Shown in pieces: positions 22,704 to 31,051 of a DNA stretch of 37,370 nt (the first letter of the stretch is position 1; each line of letters opens with the position of its first letter). Location: positions 1 to 37,370 of the forward strand of contig CAMOYS010000005.1 of assembly GCA_946630435.1 (NCBI GenBank), read 5' to 3'. Origin of the DNA: an uncultured Caryophanales bacterium (lineage in GTDB: Bacteria; Bacillota_I; Bacilli_A; RFN20; CAG-826). Under the pieces are notes generated by a model, which saw nothing but the letters and a program-made list of their open reading frames with translations, was not told the DNA's origin and did not search any database. Made by a program: the position numbers and the translations under genes.

Positions 22704-23976
22704 TCAAAAACTTATTTTAGAAAACCCAGAAGAAATTGCTAAAAAGTTAGCTAAGAAAGGTTGCGTTGTTGATTTTAAACCTTTCTTAGATTTAGTTTCT
22801 CGTCGTAAAGAATTATTAATTAAGGTTGAAAACGCGAAAGCAGAGCGTAATAAATTATCTGCTTCTGTTCCTGAAGTTAAGAAATCCGGTGGAGATGTTA
22901 CCCAAATTTTTGCTAGAGTTAAACAAATTGCAGCTGAAACTGCTGATGATGAAAAAGAATTAGCAAAGATTGAAGAAGATATTAAAAACTTCTTATTACC
23001 TCTTCCAAATATTCCAGATGATGACTTACTTCCAGGTGGTAAAGAAAATAATAAAGTTATCCATTCTTATGGAGAAGTTAAAGAATTTGGTTTTGAAGCC
23101 AAAAACCACGTTGATCTTTGTGAATCTCTTGGCTTAATTGATTATGCTAGAGGCGCTAAGATGTCTGGACATGGTTGCTGGGTTTATACTGGCTTAGGCG
23201 CTCAACTTGAATGGGCTTTATTAAACTTCTTCATTTCTGAACACTTAAAAGATGGTTATGAATTCATTCTTCCACCTCATATCTTGAATTACGAATCTGG
23301 TTATGTTGCAGGCCAATTCCCTAAATTTATTGATGATGTATTCTCATTAAAAGATGTTGAACCTGCAAAATTCATTCTTCCAACCGCTGAAACAGCCTTA
23401 GTTAATTTACATCGTAATGAGATTTTAAGTGAAAACGAACTTCCAAAGAAATATTTTGCTTATACCCCATGCTATCGTAAAGAAGCTGGCGCCTATCGTA
23501 CTGAAGAAAGAGGCATGATTAGAGGATATCAGTTTAATAAAATTGAAATGTTCCAATATACCACCGAAGAACAAGATATGCCTGCTTTCGAAGAATTAGT
23601 TAAAAAAGCTGTATCTTTAATGGAAAAACTTGGTTTAACCTTCCGTGTTTCTAAATTAGCCGCTGAAGATATTAGCGCTTCTATGGCAAGAACATACGAT
23701 ATCGAAGTATATATTCCATCTATGGGAATCTTTAAAGAAGTATCATCCGTTTCTACTGCTCACACCTATCAAGCTAGAAGAGGTATGATCCGCTACCGTG
23801 ATAAAGAAGGTAAAGTTAAATATGCTTGTACCTTAAATGGTTCCGGCTTAGCAACAAGCCGTGTCTTCCCAGCAATTATTGAACAATATCAACAAGCTGA
23901 TGGCTCAGTAATTATCCCAGAAGTCTTAAGACCATTTATGGGTGGCTTAGAAAGAATCTATCCTAAGAAAAAATAA
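22696..23976 (+). CDS. serS: Serine--tRNA ligase
   Basis: FILPTAETALVNLHRNEIL, ERGMIRGYQFNKIEMFQY, LNGSGLATSRVFPAIIEQYQ class II motifs. Confidence 0.98.
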   Translation: MIDQKLILENPEEIAKKLAKKGCVVDFKPFLDLVSRRKELLIKVENAKAERNKLSASVPEVKKSGGDVTQIFARVKQIAAETADDEKELAKIEEDIKNFLLPLPNIPDDDLLPGGKENNKVIHSYGEVKEFGFEAKNHVDLCESLGLIDYARGAKMSGHGCWVYTGLGAQLEWALLNFFISEHLKDGYEFILPPHILNYESGYVAGQFPKFIDDVFSLKDVEPAKFILPTAETALVNLHRNEILSENELPKKYFAYTPCYRKEAGAYRTEERGMIRGYQFNKIEMFQYTTEEQDMPAFEELVKKAVSLMEKLGLTFRVSKLAAEDISASMARTYDIEVYIPSMGIFKEVSSVSTAHTYQARRGMIRYRDKEGKVKYACTLNGSGLATSRVFPAIIEQYQQADGSVIIPEVLRPFMGGLERIYPKKK

Positions 23977-23998
23977 GTTAAATTAATCAAAAAATATG

Positions 23999-24036
23999 GC
24001 AGAAGTCCCTTCTTTTGGCTTCTGCTTTTCTTTTTA
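23999..24036 (+). terminator. Rho-independent terminator after serS
   Basis: GCAGAAG-tcc..gg-CTTCTGC stem followed by TTTTCTTTTT. Confidence 0.82.
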
Positions 24037-24060
24037 TATTTATTTATATATAATAAATGA

Positions 24061-24139
24061 GCCATCGCGATGTATTACTGCGAACCAGGTCAGGATGGGA
24101 ACATAGCAGCCTTAAGCAACTAATGCATGTGCGGTGGTT
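24061..24139 (+). ncRNA. ffs: Signal recognition particle RNA, small bacterial type
   Basis: CCAGGTCAGG-ATG-GGAA-CAT-AGCAGCC domain IV core; GCCATCGC / GCGGTGGT closing stem; TATAAT at 24049-24054. Confidence 0.9.
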
Positions 24140-24148
24140 TATTAATTT

Positions 24149-24604
24149 ATGAACCAAGATGAAAAGTTTATGTTACTAGCACTTAAAGAAGCCAAGAAGG
24201 CTCTTTTAATTGATGAAGTGCCAGTTGGATGTGTTATTGTTTTTAACAATAAAGTAATCGCTAGAGGATATAATAAACGCGAGAAAGAGCAAGACGCGAC
24301 TAGTCACGCTGAAATTAACGCAATTCGAAAAGCTTCAAAGAAAATTAATAACTGGAGACTTTGTGACATGGATTTATATGTTACAGTTGAACCTTGCATT
24401 ATGTGCGCTGGTGCAATAATGTGGTCTAGGTTTAGAAGAGTTATTTATGGTGCAAAAGATCCTAAAGGTGGTGCCCTAGGAACATCTATTAATATCTTTG
24501 ATACACCTAATATTAATCATCACCCAGAGATCGTTGGTGGCGTTTTAGAAGAAGAATGCTCATTAATAATTAAAAATTATTTTAAAGAAAAAAGAACGAA
24601 ATAG
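24149..24604 (+). CDS. tadA: tRNA-specific adenosine deaminase
   Basis: HAEINAIRKAS and EPCIMCAGAIMWSR zinc/catalytic motifs. Confidence 0.95.
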   Translation: MNQDEKFMLLALKEAKKALLIDEVPVGCVIVFNNKVIARGYNKREKEQDATSHAEINAIRKASKKINNWRLCDMDLYVTVEPCIMCAGAIMWSRFRRVIYGAKDPKGGALGTSINIFDTPNINHHPEIVGGVLEEECSLIIKNYFKEKRTK

Positions 24605-24607
24605 GCT

Positions 24608-24643
24608 AGTTCCTATATATTTTTTGAAATATTTTTCCCAAAT
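24608..24643 (+). repeat. 3'-end intergenic motif, rearranged copy
   Basis: AGTTCCTATATATTTTTT (identical 18 nt to 1840-1857) followed by TTTTTCCCAAAT. Confidence 0.6.
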
Positions 24644-24705
24644 CTATATTATTCTTTTTTGACATTGTATGAATTTTAATTCATACTTTTTATTAAAGGT
24701 TTTAT

Positions 24706-27186
24706 ATGAAAAAGAAATTAGCTAAGTTTTATAAACAAATCGAAGACGCCACTAGCTTTGATATAAACCCTAGTGTTGGTTTAACTGCAGATCAAGTTAA
24801 AACTAGAATTGAAGAAGGCTTAGTTAATAAACCTCCTAAACACGTCACAAAATCTTATTGGAAAATTTTATCTGATAACTTAATTAACTTTTTTAATATT
24901 CTTCTTTTTGCGATTGCTGTTGTAATGGTTATCGCTCAAGTTGAGATTAAATATTTTGCGTTTCTTATTATTTTAATAATAAATATTGGAATTGGCTTAT
25001 ATCAAGATATTCGCGCACGTAAATTGGTAGATAAATTACAAGTTGTTACTTCTCCTCGAGTTATTGTTTTAAGAAATGGAGAAGAAATTGAAGTAAGTTC
25101 AAAAGAAGTTGTACTTTCTGATGTCTTAATCTTAAAAACTGGTGATCAAATTATCGTTGATGGTGAACTTATTGAAGGAAGTTTAGAAGTTAATGAATCT
25201 TTATTAACTGGTGAGTCCTTAGATATTAAAAAAGAAGTAGGTTCTAAAGTTCTTTCCGGCTCATTTGTTACAGGTGGCCGTGCCAAAATTGTTGTTAAAA
25301 CTATTGGTAGAGGTAGCTATGCTGAAAGATTACAAGAACAAGCTAGATCATTTAAAAGACCTAAATCAGAAATCATTACATCAATAAAACGCGTTTTTAA
25401 AATTATTGGTTTCTTTGTTGTTGCTCTTGGTACGGCCTTAATTATTACTTATGCAGTTCAAGGGAAGTTCTCTTTTAATCCTGATGGAACTGTTCAAGGA
25501 TCTTCCTTTCAAACAGCTATTACTAGTGTTTCCGGCTCATTGGTATCTATGATACCAACTGGCATGTATTTATTAACATCTTCCACCTTAGCAGTTGGCG
25601 TTATTAGACTTGGTAGAAAACGCATGCTTGTCCAAGAGCTCTACTGCATCGAAATGTTAGCGAGAGTAGATACTCTTTGTTTAGATAAAACCGGAACCAT
25701 TACTGATGGTACAATGAATGTCTCCGATGTAATAACTTTAGGCGAATTAACTAAGAATGATATTGGCGATATTGTATTAAGTTTAACTAAAGGTACAGGC
25801 GACACTAATAGCACCTCGAACGCTTTCCTAAAAGCCTTCGAAAACAATAAATTGTTAGAAGTTCATTCTTCTATTCCTTTCTCAAGCAAACGCAAATACT
25901 CGGCTGTTTTACTTAAAAATGGTTTAACTTATGCGATTGGAGCAAGAGAATTTGTTGGATTAACCGATGAAAAAATTATTAAGAAATGTGAAGGGTTTGA
26001 AGCAGAAGGTTTAAGAGTTTTGGTCTTAGTTTCTAGCGCTAAACCAATTGATGTTGAAAGACCATTATCTAATTTAAAACCTGAAGCTATTTTAGTTCTT
26101 GAAGATAATATTAAACCTGATGCAATTACTAACATTGAATGGTTTAAGAAAAATGGGGTTACAACTAAGATTATTTCTGGTGATAACGCATTAAGTGTTA
26201 GTAAGATTGCTGCTAAAGTTGGTGTTCTTGATGCTAATAAGTATGTTTCATTAGATGGGATGCCACTTGATGAAGTAAGAAAAATAGCAAATCAATATAC
26301 TGTGTTTGGACGTGTTTCTCCTGAACAAAAAGAAGCTTTAGTTACTGCGATGAGAGAAGAAGGCCATGTGGTTGCTATGACTGGGGATGGTGTTAACGAT
26401 ATTTTAGCTCTTAGAAGTGCTGATTGTTCTATTGCTATGGCGTCAGGTTCTCAAGCTGCAAAAAACAGCGCGCACCTCGTCTCTTTGGATTCTAATTTCT
26501 CTGCTTTACCAGATGTTGTTGCAGAAGGTAGAAGAGTTATTAATAACTTACAAAGAACATGTTCTTTATTCTTATGTAAAACATTCTTTGCGGCATTTAT
26601 GACCTTATTATTTACAATCCTTGGTTGGATTGATTCTTCATATATTTTCCCATACAGCACACCAAACTTATATGTTTGGGAATTACTCACTATTGGTATG
26701 GCATCATTCTTCTTAGCGTTCCAACCAAACAACGAACGCTTGAAAAATACCTTCAATCAAAATATTTTAAAGAACTCGGTTCCAGGTGCTGCTATCCAAA
26801 TACTTGTTGCGACTATTTTACTTATTATTCACTGGAACAATAGAGATTTTATTGATTTAGAAACTATGATTACGATGACTGTCATGGTTTTCTCATTTAC
26901 CAGCTATATTGTCTTACTTACAATTTGTTTCCCATTCGATATATATCGAGCAGTCTTATCTATCGGAATATTTATAATGATGATTCTATTATTTATCATA
27001 GATAAATTTGCGTATATGGCTGTTACAGGAAAGAGTTTCTTTGATATTACTTATGAAACAATTAATGGCTCCAACTGGTGGATTATGCTTGCTGTGGCAG
27101 TTGGTACAATTTCTATCTACTTATTAGCGGTTAATTTAATCGATATTTATATGAAAAAATTAGAAAGAGAAGGAAAAATTAAATGA
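24706..27186 (+). CDS. P-type (E1-E2) cation-transporting ATPase, substrate unknown
   Basis: LTGES, CLDKTGTITDG, MTGDGVNDILAL motifs; multiple TM segments; TM4 reads SMIPTGMYLL. Confidence 0.93.
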   Translation: MKKKLAKFYKQIEDATSFDINPSVGLTADQVKTRIEEGLVNKPPKHVTKSYWKILSDNLINFFNILLFAIAVVMVIAQVEIKYFAFLIILIINIGIGLYQDIRARKLVDKLQVVTSPRVIVLRNGEEIEVSSKEVVLSDVLILKTGDQIIVDGELIEGSLEVNESLLTGESLDIKKEVGSKVLSGSFVTGGRAKIVVKTIGRGSYAERLQEQARSFKRPKSEIITSIKRVFKIIGFFVVALGTALIITYAVQGKFSFNPDGTVQGSSFQTAITSVSGSLVSMIPTGMYLLTSSTLAVGVIRLGRKRMLVQELYCIEMLARVDTLCLDKTGTITDGTMNVSDVITLGELTKNDIGDIVLSLTKGTGDTNSTSNAFLKAFENNKLLEVHSSIPFSSKRKYSAVLLKNGLTYAIGAREFVGLTDEKIIKKCEGFEAEGLRVLVLVSSAKPIDVERPLSNLKPEAILVLEDNIKPDAITNIEWFKKNGVTTKIISGDNALSVSKIAAKVGVLDANKYVSLDGMPLDEVRKIANQYTVFGRVSPEQKEALVTAMREEGHVVAMTGDGVNDILALRSADCSIAMASGSQAAKNSAHLVSLDSNFSALPDVVAEGRRVINNLQRTCSLFLCKTFFAAFMTLLFTILGWIDSSYIFPYSTPNLYVWELLTIGMASFFLAFQPNNERLKNTFNQNILKNSVPGAAIQILVATILLIIHWNNRDFIDLETMITMTVMVFSFTSYIVLLTICFPFDIYRAVLSIGIFIMMILLFIIDKFAYMAVTGKSFFDITYETINGSNWWIMLAVAVGTISIYLLAVNLIDIYMKKLEREGKIK

Positions 27187-28088
27187 GAATTAACAAAGAA
27201 GTCGAATATGCATTAAAAAATAATCTCCCTGTTGTGGCACTTGAATCTACGATTATTTCACATGGAATGCCATATCCAAAAAATGTTGAAACTGCGATGA
27301 AGGTTGAAGCAGAAGTTCGTGAAAATGGAGCTATTCCTGCGACAATCGGTATTATTGATGGCGAACCAGTTATTGGTATGTCGCCAGAAGAAATAGAAGA
27401 ATTCGGTAAAAGAGGCGGAATTAAAAAAGTATCTCGTAGAGATATCCCAGTTGTTATCGCTAAAAAAGAATGGGGGGCTACAACTGTTTCTGCCACAATG
27501 ATATTTGCTGCTTTAGCTGGTATTGAAATATTTGTTACTGGTGGTGTTGGCGGTGCTCATCGTGGAGTTCAAGAAACATTTGATATTTCTCGTGATTTAG
27601 AAGAACTTGGCTCTACTAATGTGACAGTTGTTTCCGCCGGTGTTAAAGCAATTTTAGACTTAAAAGTTACTTTAGAAATTTTAGAAACTAAAGGCGTTCC
27701 TGTCCTTTCTTACCAAACTGATGAATTCGCTGATTTCTACACTAGACATTCTGGAATTAAAATGGAAAATATCGTAAATTCCCCTGCAGAAATCGCTTCA
27801 ATCATTAAAGCTAAACGTGATTATAAGCTTGATGGTGGTATTTTAGTGGCTAATCCAATTCCACAAGAATTTGCAATGGATGATGTTGTTATTAATGGCG
27901 CTATCTCTAAAGCTTTAAAAGAATGCGAAGACAAGCACATTGAAGGTAAAGACGTTACGCCATTCTTATTAAAACGTATTGTTGAATTAACCGGTGGAGA
28001 TTCTTTAGAATCAAACATTAAGTTAGTTATTAATAACGCTAAATTAGGAGCGAAAGTTGCTAAAGAACTTTGTGAATTAAGAAAATGA
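27183..28088 (+). CDS. psuG: Pseudouridine-5'-phosphate glycosidase
   Basis: VALESTIISHGMPYPKNVETA, GGVGGAHRGVQETFDISRDLEEL, SYQTDEFADFYTRHSG. Confidence 0.94.
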   Translation: MRINKEVEYALKNNLPVVALESTIISHGMPYPKNVETAMKVEAEVRENGAIPATIGIIDGEPVIGMSPEEIEEFGKRGGIKKVSRRDIPVVIAKKEWGATTVSATMIFAALAGIEIFVTGGVGGAHRGVQETFDISRDLEELGSTNVTVVSAGVKAILDLKVTLEILETKGVPVLSYQTDEFADFYTRHSGIKMENIVNSPAEIASIIKAKRDYKLDGGILVANPIPQEFAMDDVVINGAISKALKECEDKHIEGKDVTPFLLKRIVELTGGDSLESNIKLVINNAKLGAKVAKELCELRK

Positions 28089-28621
28089 AAACCGAAGGAA
28101 AATTTAGAGATGGCTTGATCGAACTAATGAATGATGTCCCACTTAGTGAGATAAACGTTGTCATGCTTTGTGACTATGTTCATTCTAACCGTCAAACATT
28201 CTATTATCATTACCGTGATATCTCCGATGTAATTGAGAGCATTTTCCTCAAGGAAAAGATTGGTATTGGTAAAAAGATGACTGATTTTGAAGCAATTAAT
28301 AAAGTTTTCGTTAACTATGTTAATGTTTCGTACCGTTTTATTTCTGAAGTTGTTAAATCATATGCAGGCGATAAATTTTCTGATTTTGTTTTCTCATTCT
28401 ATTATCGCCACTTAATTAACATTGCGAGCAAATCTCAAAAAGCGGATGTTAATTATTCAATGATAGTTAGATACATTTCGACGATTATGGCGAAAGAATT
28501 AAATTTCTGGGTTTCCACAAAACGTAAAGAAAAGAGTGCAGATTTATTAAAAAGAACCGATGTTTTATGGAACTATTTATCGGCTAGATATTTAAGTGAT
28601 TTAAAGAAGGCAAGAATATAA
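28085..28621 (+). CDS. TetR/AcrR-like transcriptional regulator
   Basis: N-terminal HTH MLCDYVHSNRQTFYYHYRDISDVIESIF; start overlaps psuG stop (ATGA). Confidence 0.82.
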   Translation: MKTEGKFRDGLIELMNDVPLSEINVVMLCDYVHSNRQTFYYHYRDISDVIESIFLKEKIGIGKKMTDFEAINKVFVNYVNVSYRFISEVVKSYAGDKFSDFVFSFYYRHLINIASKSQKADVNYSMIVRYISTIMAKELNFWVSTKRKEKSADLLKRTDVLWNYLSARYLSDLKKARI

Positions 28622-28658
28622 TTTCTTGATATATATTGGTTTCGTGTTAAAATTTGAT

Positions 28659-28776
28659 TACTTCGAAAGAAGAACTCCACTAAGCAAATTAACGAAATGT
28701 ACACGTTGGTTGGCACTCGTTAACCAAAGCTTAATTAGGAGTGAATTTAATATACACTCCTATGGAGGTGTTTTTT
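28659..28776 (+). promoter_or_regulatory. Structured 5' leader with competing hairpins (candidate cis-regulatory RNA)
   Basis: Mutually exclusive pairings of GGAGT/CACTCC/GGAGGTG described in findings; upstream TTGATA-16-TAAAAT promoter-like sequence. Confidence 0.5.
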
Positions 28777-29916
28777 ATGAAAAAAGAAGATATTGCTAGT
28801 TTTATTGTCTATATTCTCATGCTAACAATTGCCTTGTTAGTAGGTCTTTTAGTTATTCAACCAATCTTCCAATCTGGGACAGTCTTTAGTGGTCCTGCTG
28901 GAATGTCATACTTATGGACATTTTTAATTATTCTTGGAGCCTTACTATTTAACATTATTATGTTAGAAGTGTTCCATGTTTTAGGTGGTAAAGCCGGTAA
29001 ATACAATATTGTTTCATTTAATGTTCTTGGATTTTGCTTTTATAAAGCAGCTTCTAAATGGAAATTTGCTTTTAGATCATTCGATGGTTTAACCGGCGAA
29101 ACAATTCTCTCTCCAAAGAGCGAAAAATCTAGCCCAAAAGCATTTGTTTGGTTCCCACTTCTTGGCTATTTAGTTGAATTAATTGTAGGAATTATCCTTT
29201 ATTCAATTGGAAGCGGAAAAGGCAATACCGATGCAGGCTTAAAGATTGTTGCTATTACTGCGATTGTCTTTGTGGCAGTTTCCTCTATGATTGCGTTATA
29301 TAACTTTGTTCCACTTCGTCTTGATTCAATGACTGATGGATATCGTTTAACATTAATTTCTAAACCAATTAACGTTGAAGCTTATAACGAACTTATGAGA
29401 ATTGAAAATCTTCAAAGAGAAGGCAAGGAAATTGATAATATCAAAGTGTTTGATGAAATTACTGAATTTACAGCATCATTAAATCTTATTTCTGTTTACG
29501 ATAATTTAGGTAAAAGAAACTTCTACGAAGCTGAAAAGATGATTGATAAAATTATCGAAAATCCAGACAAGATTTCTAATGCGACAAGATATCGTTTACT
29601 TGCTCAAAAGCTTTATATTAAGATTCTTACTTTATCTTTAGAAGAAGCTTCAAAATATTACGAAGAAAATATTCCTGATGAAGTTAGAAGATTTATCTCT
29701 AACGACTTATCAATGGAATCTGTTAGAGCATATGTTTTAATTGCCGGCTTACTTGATGAATCTAGAGGAGAAGTTCAATATGCTAACTCTAGAAAGCCTA
29801 AAGCAATGAAACGCGCTTTAACTAGCCGCGCTAATATTGAAGAAGAATTATATAATGATGCGATTAATAAAGTTAAAGAAGCTCATCCTGACTGGGATTT
29901 AAGTCAACCTAGCTAA
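28777..29916 (+). CDS. Membrane protein, M50 (site-2 protease)-like with degenerate zinc motif (LEVFH) and C-terminal TPR-like region
   Basis: SD GGAGG at 28764-28768 supports ATG at 28777 rather than the ORF-track start; IMLEVFHVLGGKAGKYNIVSFNV and SMTDGYRL align with M50 HExxH and NxxDG regions. Confidence 0.72.
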   Translation: MKKEDIASFIVYILMLTIALLVGLLVIQPIFQSGTVFSGPAGMSYLWTFLIILGALLFNIIMLEVFHVLGGKAGKYNIVSFNVLGFCFYKAASKWKFAFRSFDGLTGETILSPKSEKSSPKAFVWFPLLGYLVELIVGIILYSIGSGKGNTDAGLKIVAITAIVFVAVSSMIALYNFVPLRLDSMTDGYRLTLISKPINVEAYNELMRIENLQREGKEIDNIKVFDEITEFTASLNLISVYDNLGKRNFYEAEKMIDKIIENPDKISNATRYRLLAQKLYIKILTLSLEEASKYYEENIPDEVRRFISNDLSMESVRAYVLIAGLLDESRGEVQYANSRKPKAMKRALTSRANIEEELYNDAINKVKEAHPDWDLSQPS

Positions 29917-29937
29917 TAAATAATTGTTATTAATTGA

Positions 29938-29962
29938 CCCACTTCGGTGGGTTTTATTTTTC
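29938..29962 (+). terminator. Rho-independent terminator with UUCG tetraloop
   Basis: CCCAC-TTCG-GTGGG followed by TTTTATTTTT. Confidence 0.85.
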
Positions 29963-29991
29963 CCAAATAGTGGACTTCTTATGTATTTTTA
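29957..29991 (+). repeat. 3'-end intergenic motif, copy 2
   Basis: TTTTTCCCAAATAGTGGACTTCTTATGTATTTTTA. Confidence 0.65.
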
Positions 29992-29993
29992 AC

Positions 29994-30020
29994 AAAAAAA
30001 GACCCATCCAAGACGGGTCT
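29994..30020 (-). terminator. Rho-independent terminator of the mscL-HTH unit
   Basis: Minus strand AGACCC..GGGTCT stem followed by TTTTTTT. Confidence 0.82.
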
Positions 30021-30036
30021 TAATAAAGCACATATT

Positions 30037-30348
30037 CTAGTCTTTTTCTTCGTAACGAGCGTTATCCTCGCGAGGATAATCTTCTGGAGAAGATATATCG
30101 TTGTCGTCTAACGAGAAGACACAGAATTTATCCGTACTTTTTAGGAAGATGTTCAAGTTGTCATTTAGAAAATCTTGGGGAGAAAGACGGAAATATTTGC
30201 AAATATTTTTAACGTCGTTCTCATCTGGTTCATCACCAGCGTACCATCTATCGAGAGCATCTTTGGCAAGGTAAAACTTTTTAGTGAACCTTCTTTTAGA
30301 CCACTTTGTGGTTTTAATGATGAAATCAATTTTTTCGATGGTTTTCAT
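30037..30348 (-). CDS. Small HTH (XRE-like) protein
   Basis: WSKRRFTKKFYLAKDALDRWYAGDEPDENDVKNICKYFRLSPQDFL resembles HTH_3 helices. Confidence 0.6.
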   Translation of the reverse strand: MKTIEKIDFIIKTTKWSKRRFTKKFYLAKDALDRWYAGDEPDENDVKNICKYFRLSPQDFLNDNLNIFLKSTDKFCVFSLDDNDISSPEDYPREDNARYEEKD

Positions 30349-30357
30349 TTTTCTAAA

Positions 30358-30957
30358 TTATTCTGCTTTTTCTTCTTCTTTAACTTCTTCGGCTTCTTTT
30401 TTAGCTTTTTTGCCTTTTGGAGCTTCTTTAGCTTTTAAAAGATCACGAATTTGAGTAAGAAGTTCGTTTGTTGTTGGTTCTGGAACACCTGGTTCAGGTG
30501 GTACAGGTCTTTCTTCTGGATGCTTTTGATAATAAGCTTCAAGTCTTAAGGCGTCGAGTTCTTCTTTCTTAGCATGTGCATATGCAACTGCTTTGATAAT
30601 GATGAAGAGGATAATAGCAATAATTAAGAAGTTAATGATTGCATTAATAACATCGCCCCAGTTAATGACGTTAACTACATCAGCGTCATATTTGACACCC
30701 CAATAGGTAACAACATTTGCGCTTTCTGCTGTAGCAAGCGCTTTTTCAGGATTTAAGACTGTAACGAATCCTTGTAAACCGCCTCCAGTGAACATAGCAA
30801 TTAAAGGCATGAACACTTTATTAACGATTGCGTTAACGATTGCGCTAAACGCACCGCCAATAATGACACCAACAGCCATATCAATGACGTTGCCACGTGT
30901 AATGAATTCTTTGAATTCAGTTAAAAAGCCTTTTTTATCTTTGTTCTTTTTTGACAT
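30358..30957 (-). CDS. mscL: Large-conductance mechanosensitive channel with extended charged C-terminus
   Basis: FKEFITRGNVIDMAVGVIIGGAFSAIVNAIVNKVFMPLI signature; SD AGGAGG. Confidence 0.96.
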   Translation of the reverse strand: MSKKNKDKKGFLTEFKEFITRGNVIDMAVGVIIGGAFSAIVNAIVNKVFMPLIAMFTGGGLQGFVTVLNPEKALATAESANVVTYWGVKYDADVVNVINWGDVINAIINFLIIAIILFIIIKAVAYAHAKKEELDALRLEAYYQKHPEERPVPPEPGVPEPTTNELLTQIRDLLKAKEAPKGKKAKKEAEEVKEEEKAE

Positions 30958-31051
30958 TGTTCTTCCTCCTTTTGTCGTTATTATAATTCAAACGCTATTC
31001 AAAATAAACTTATATTAATATATAATCTAAAAATGTAACGAGAGGTTATTT

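Noticed and set aside
28681-28735. Resemblance of GCAAA...GAAA...CAAAGC in the 28.7-kb leader to a c-di-GMP-I (GEMM) riboswitch
   Set aside because: Spacing and the remaining conserved P2/P3 segments of GEMM-I do not fit; only short A-rich matches are shared.
28621-28776. T-box leader
   Set aside because: No T-box core (AGGGTGGNACCGCG) and the downstream gene is not an aminoacyl-tRNA or amino-acid gene.
30175-30438. ORF 30175-30438 + (Phe-rich)
   Set aside because: Antisense of the HTH gene and the Lys/Glu-rich mscL tail; the Phe-rich composition is a by-product of that.
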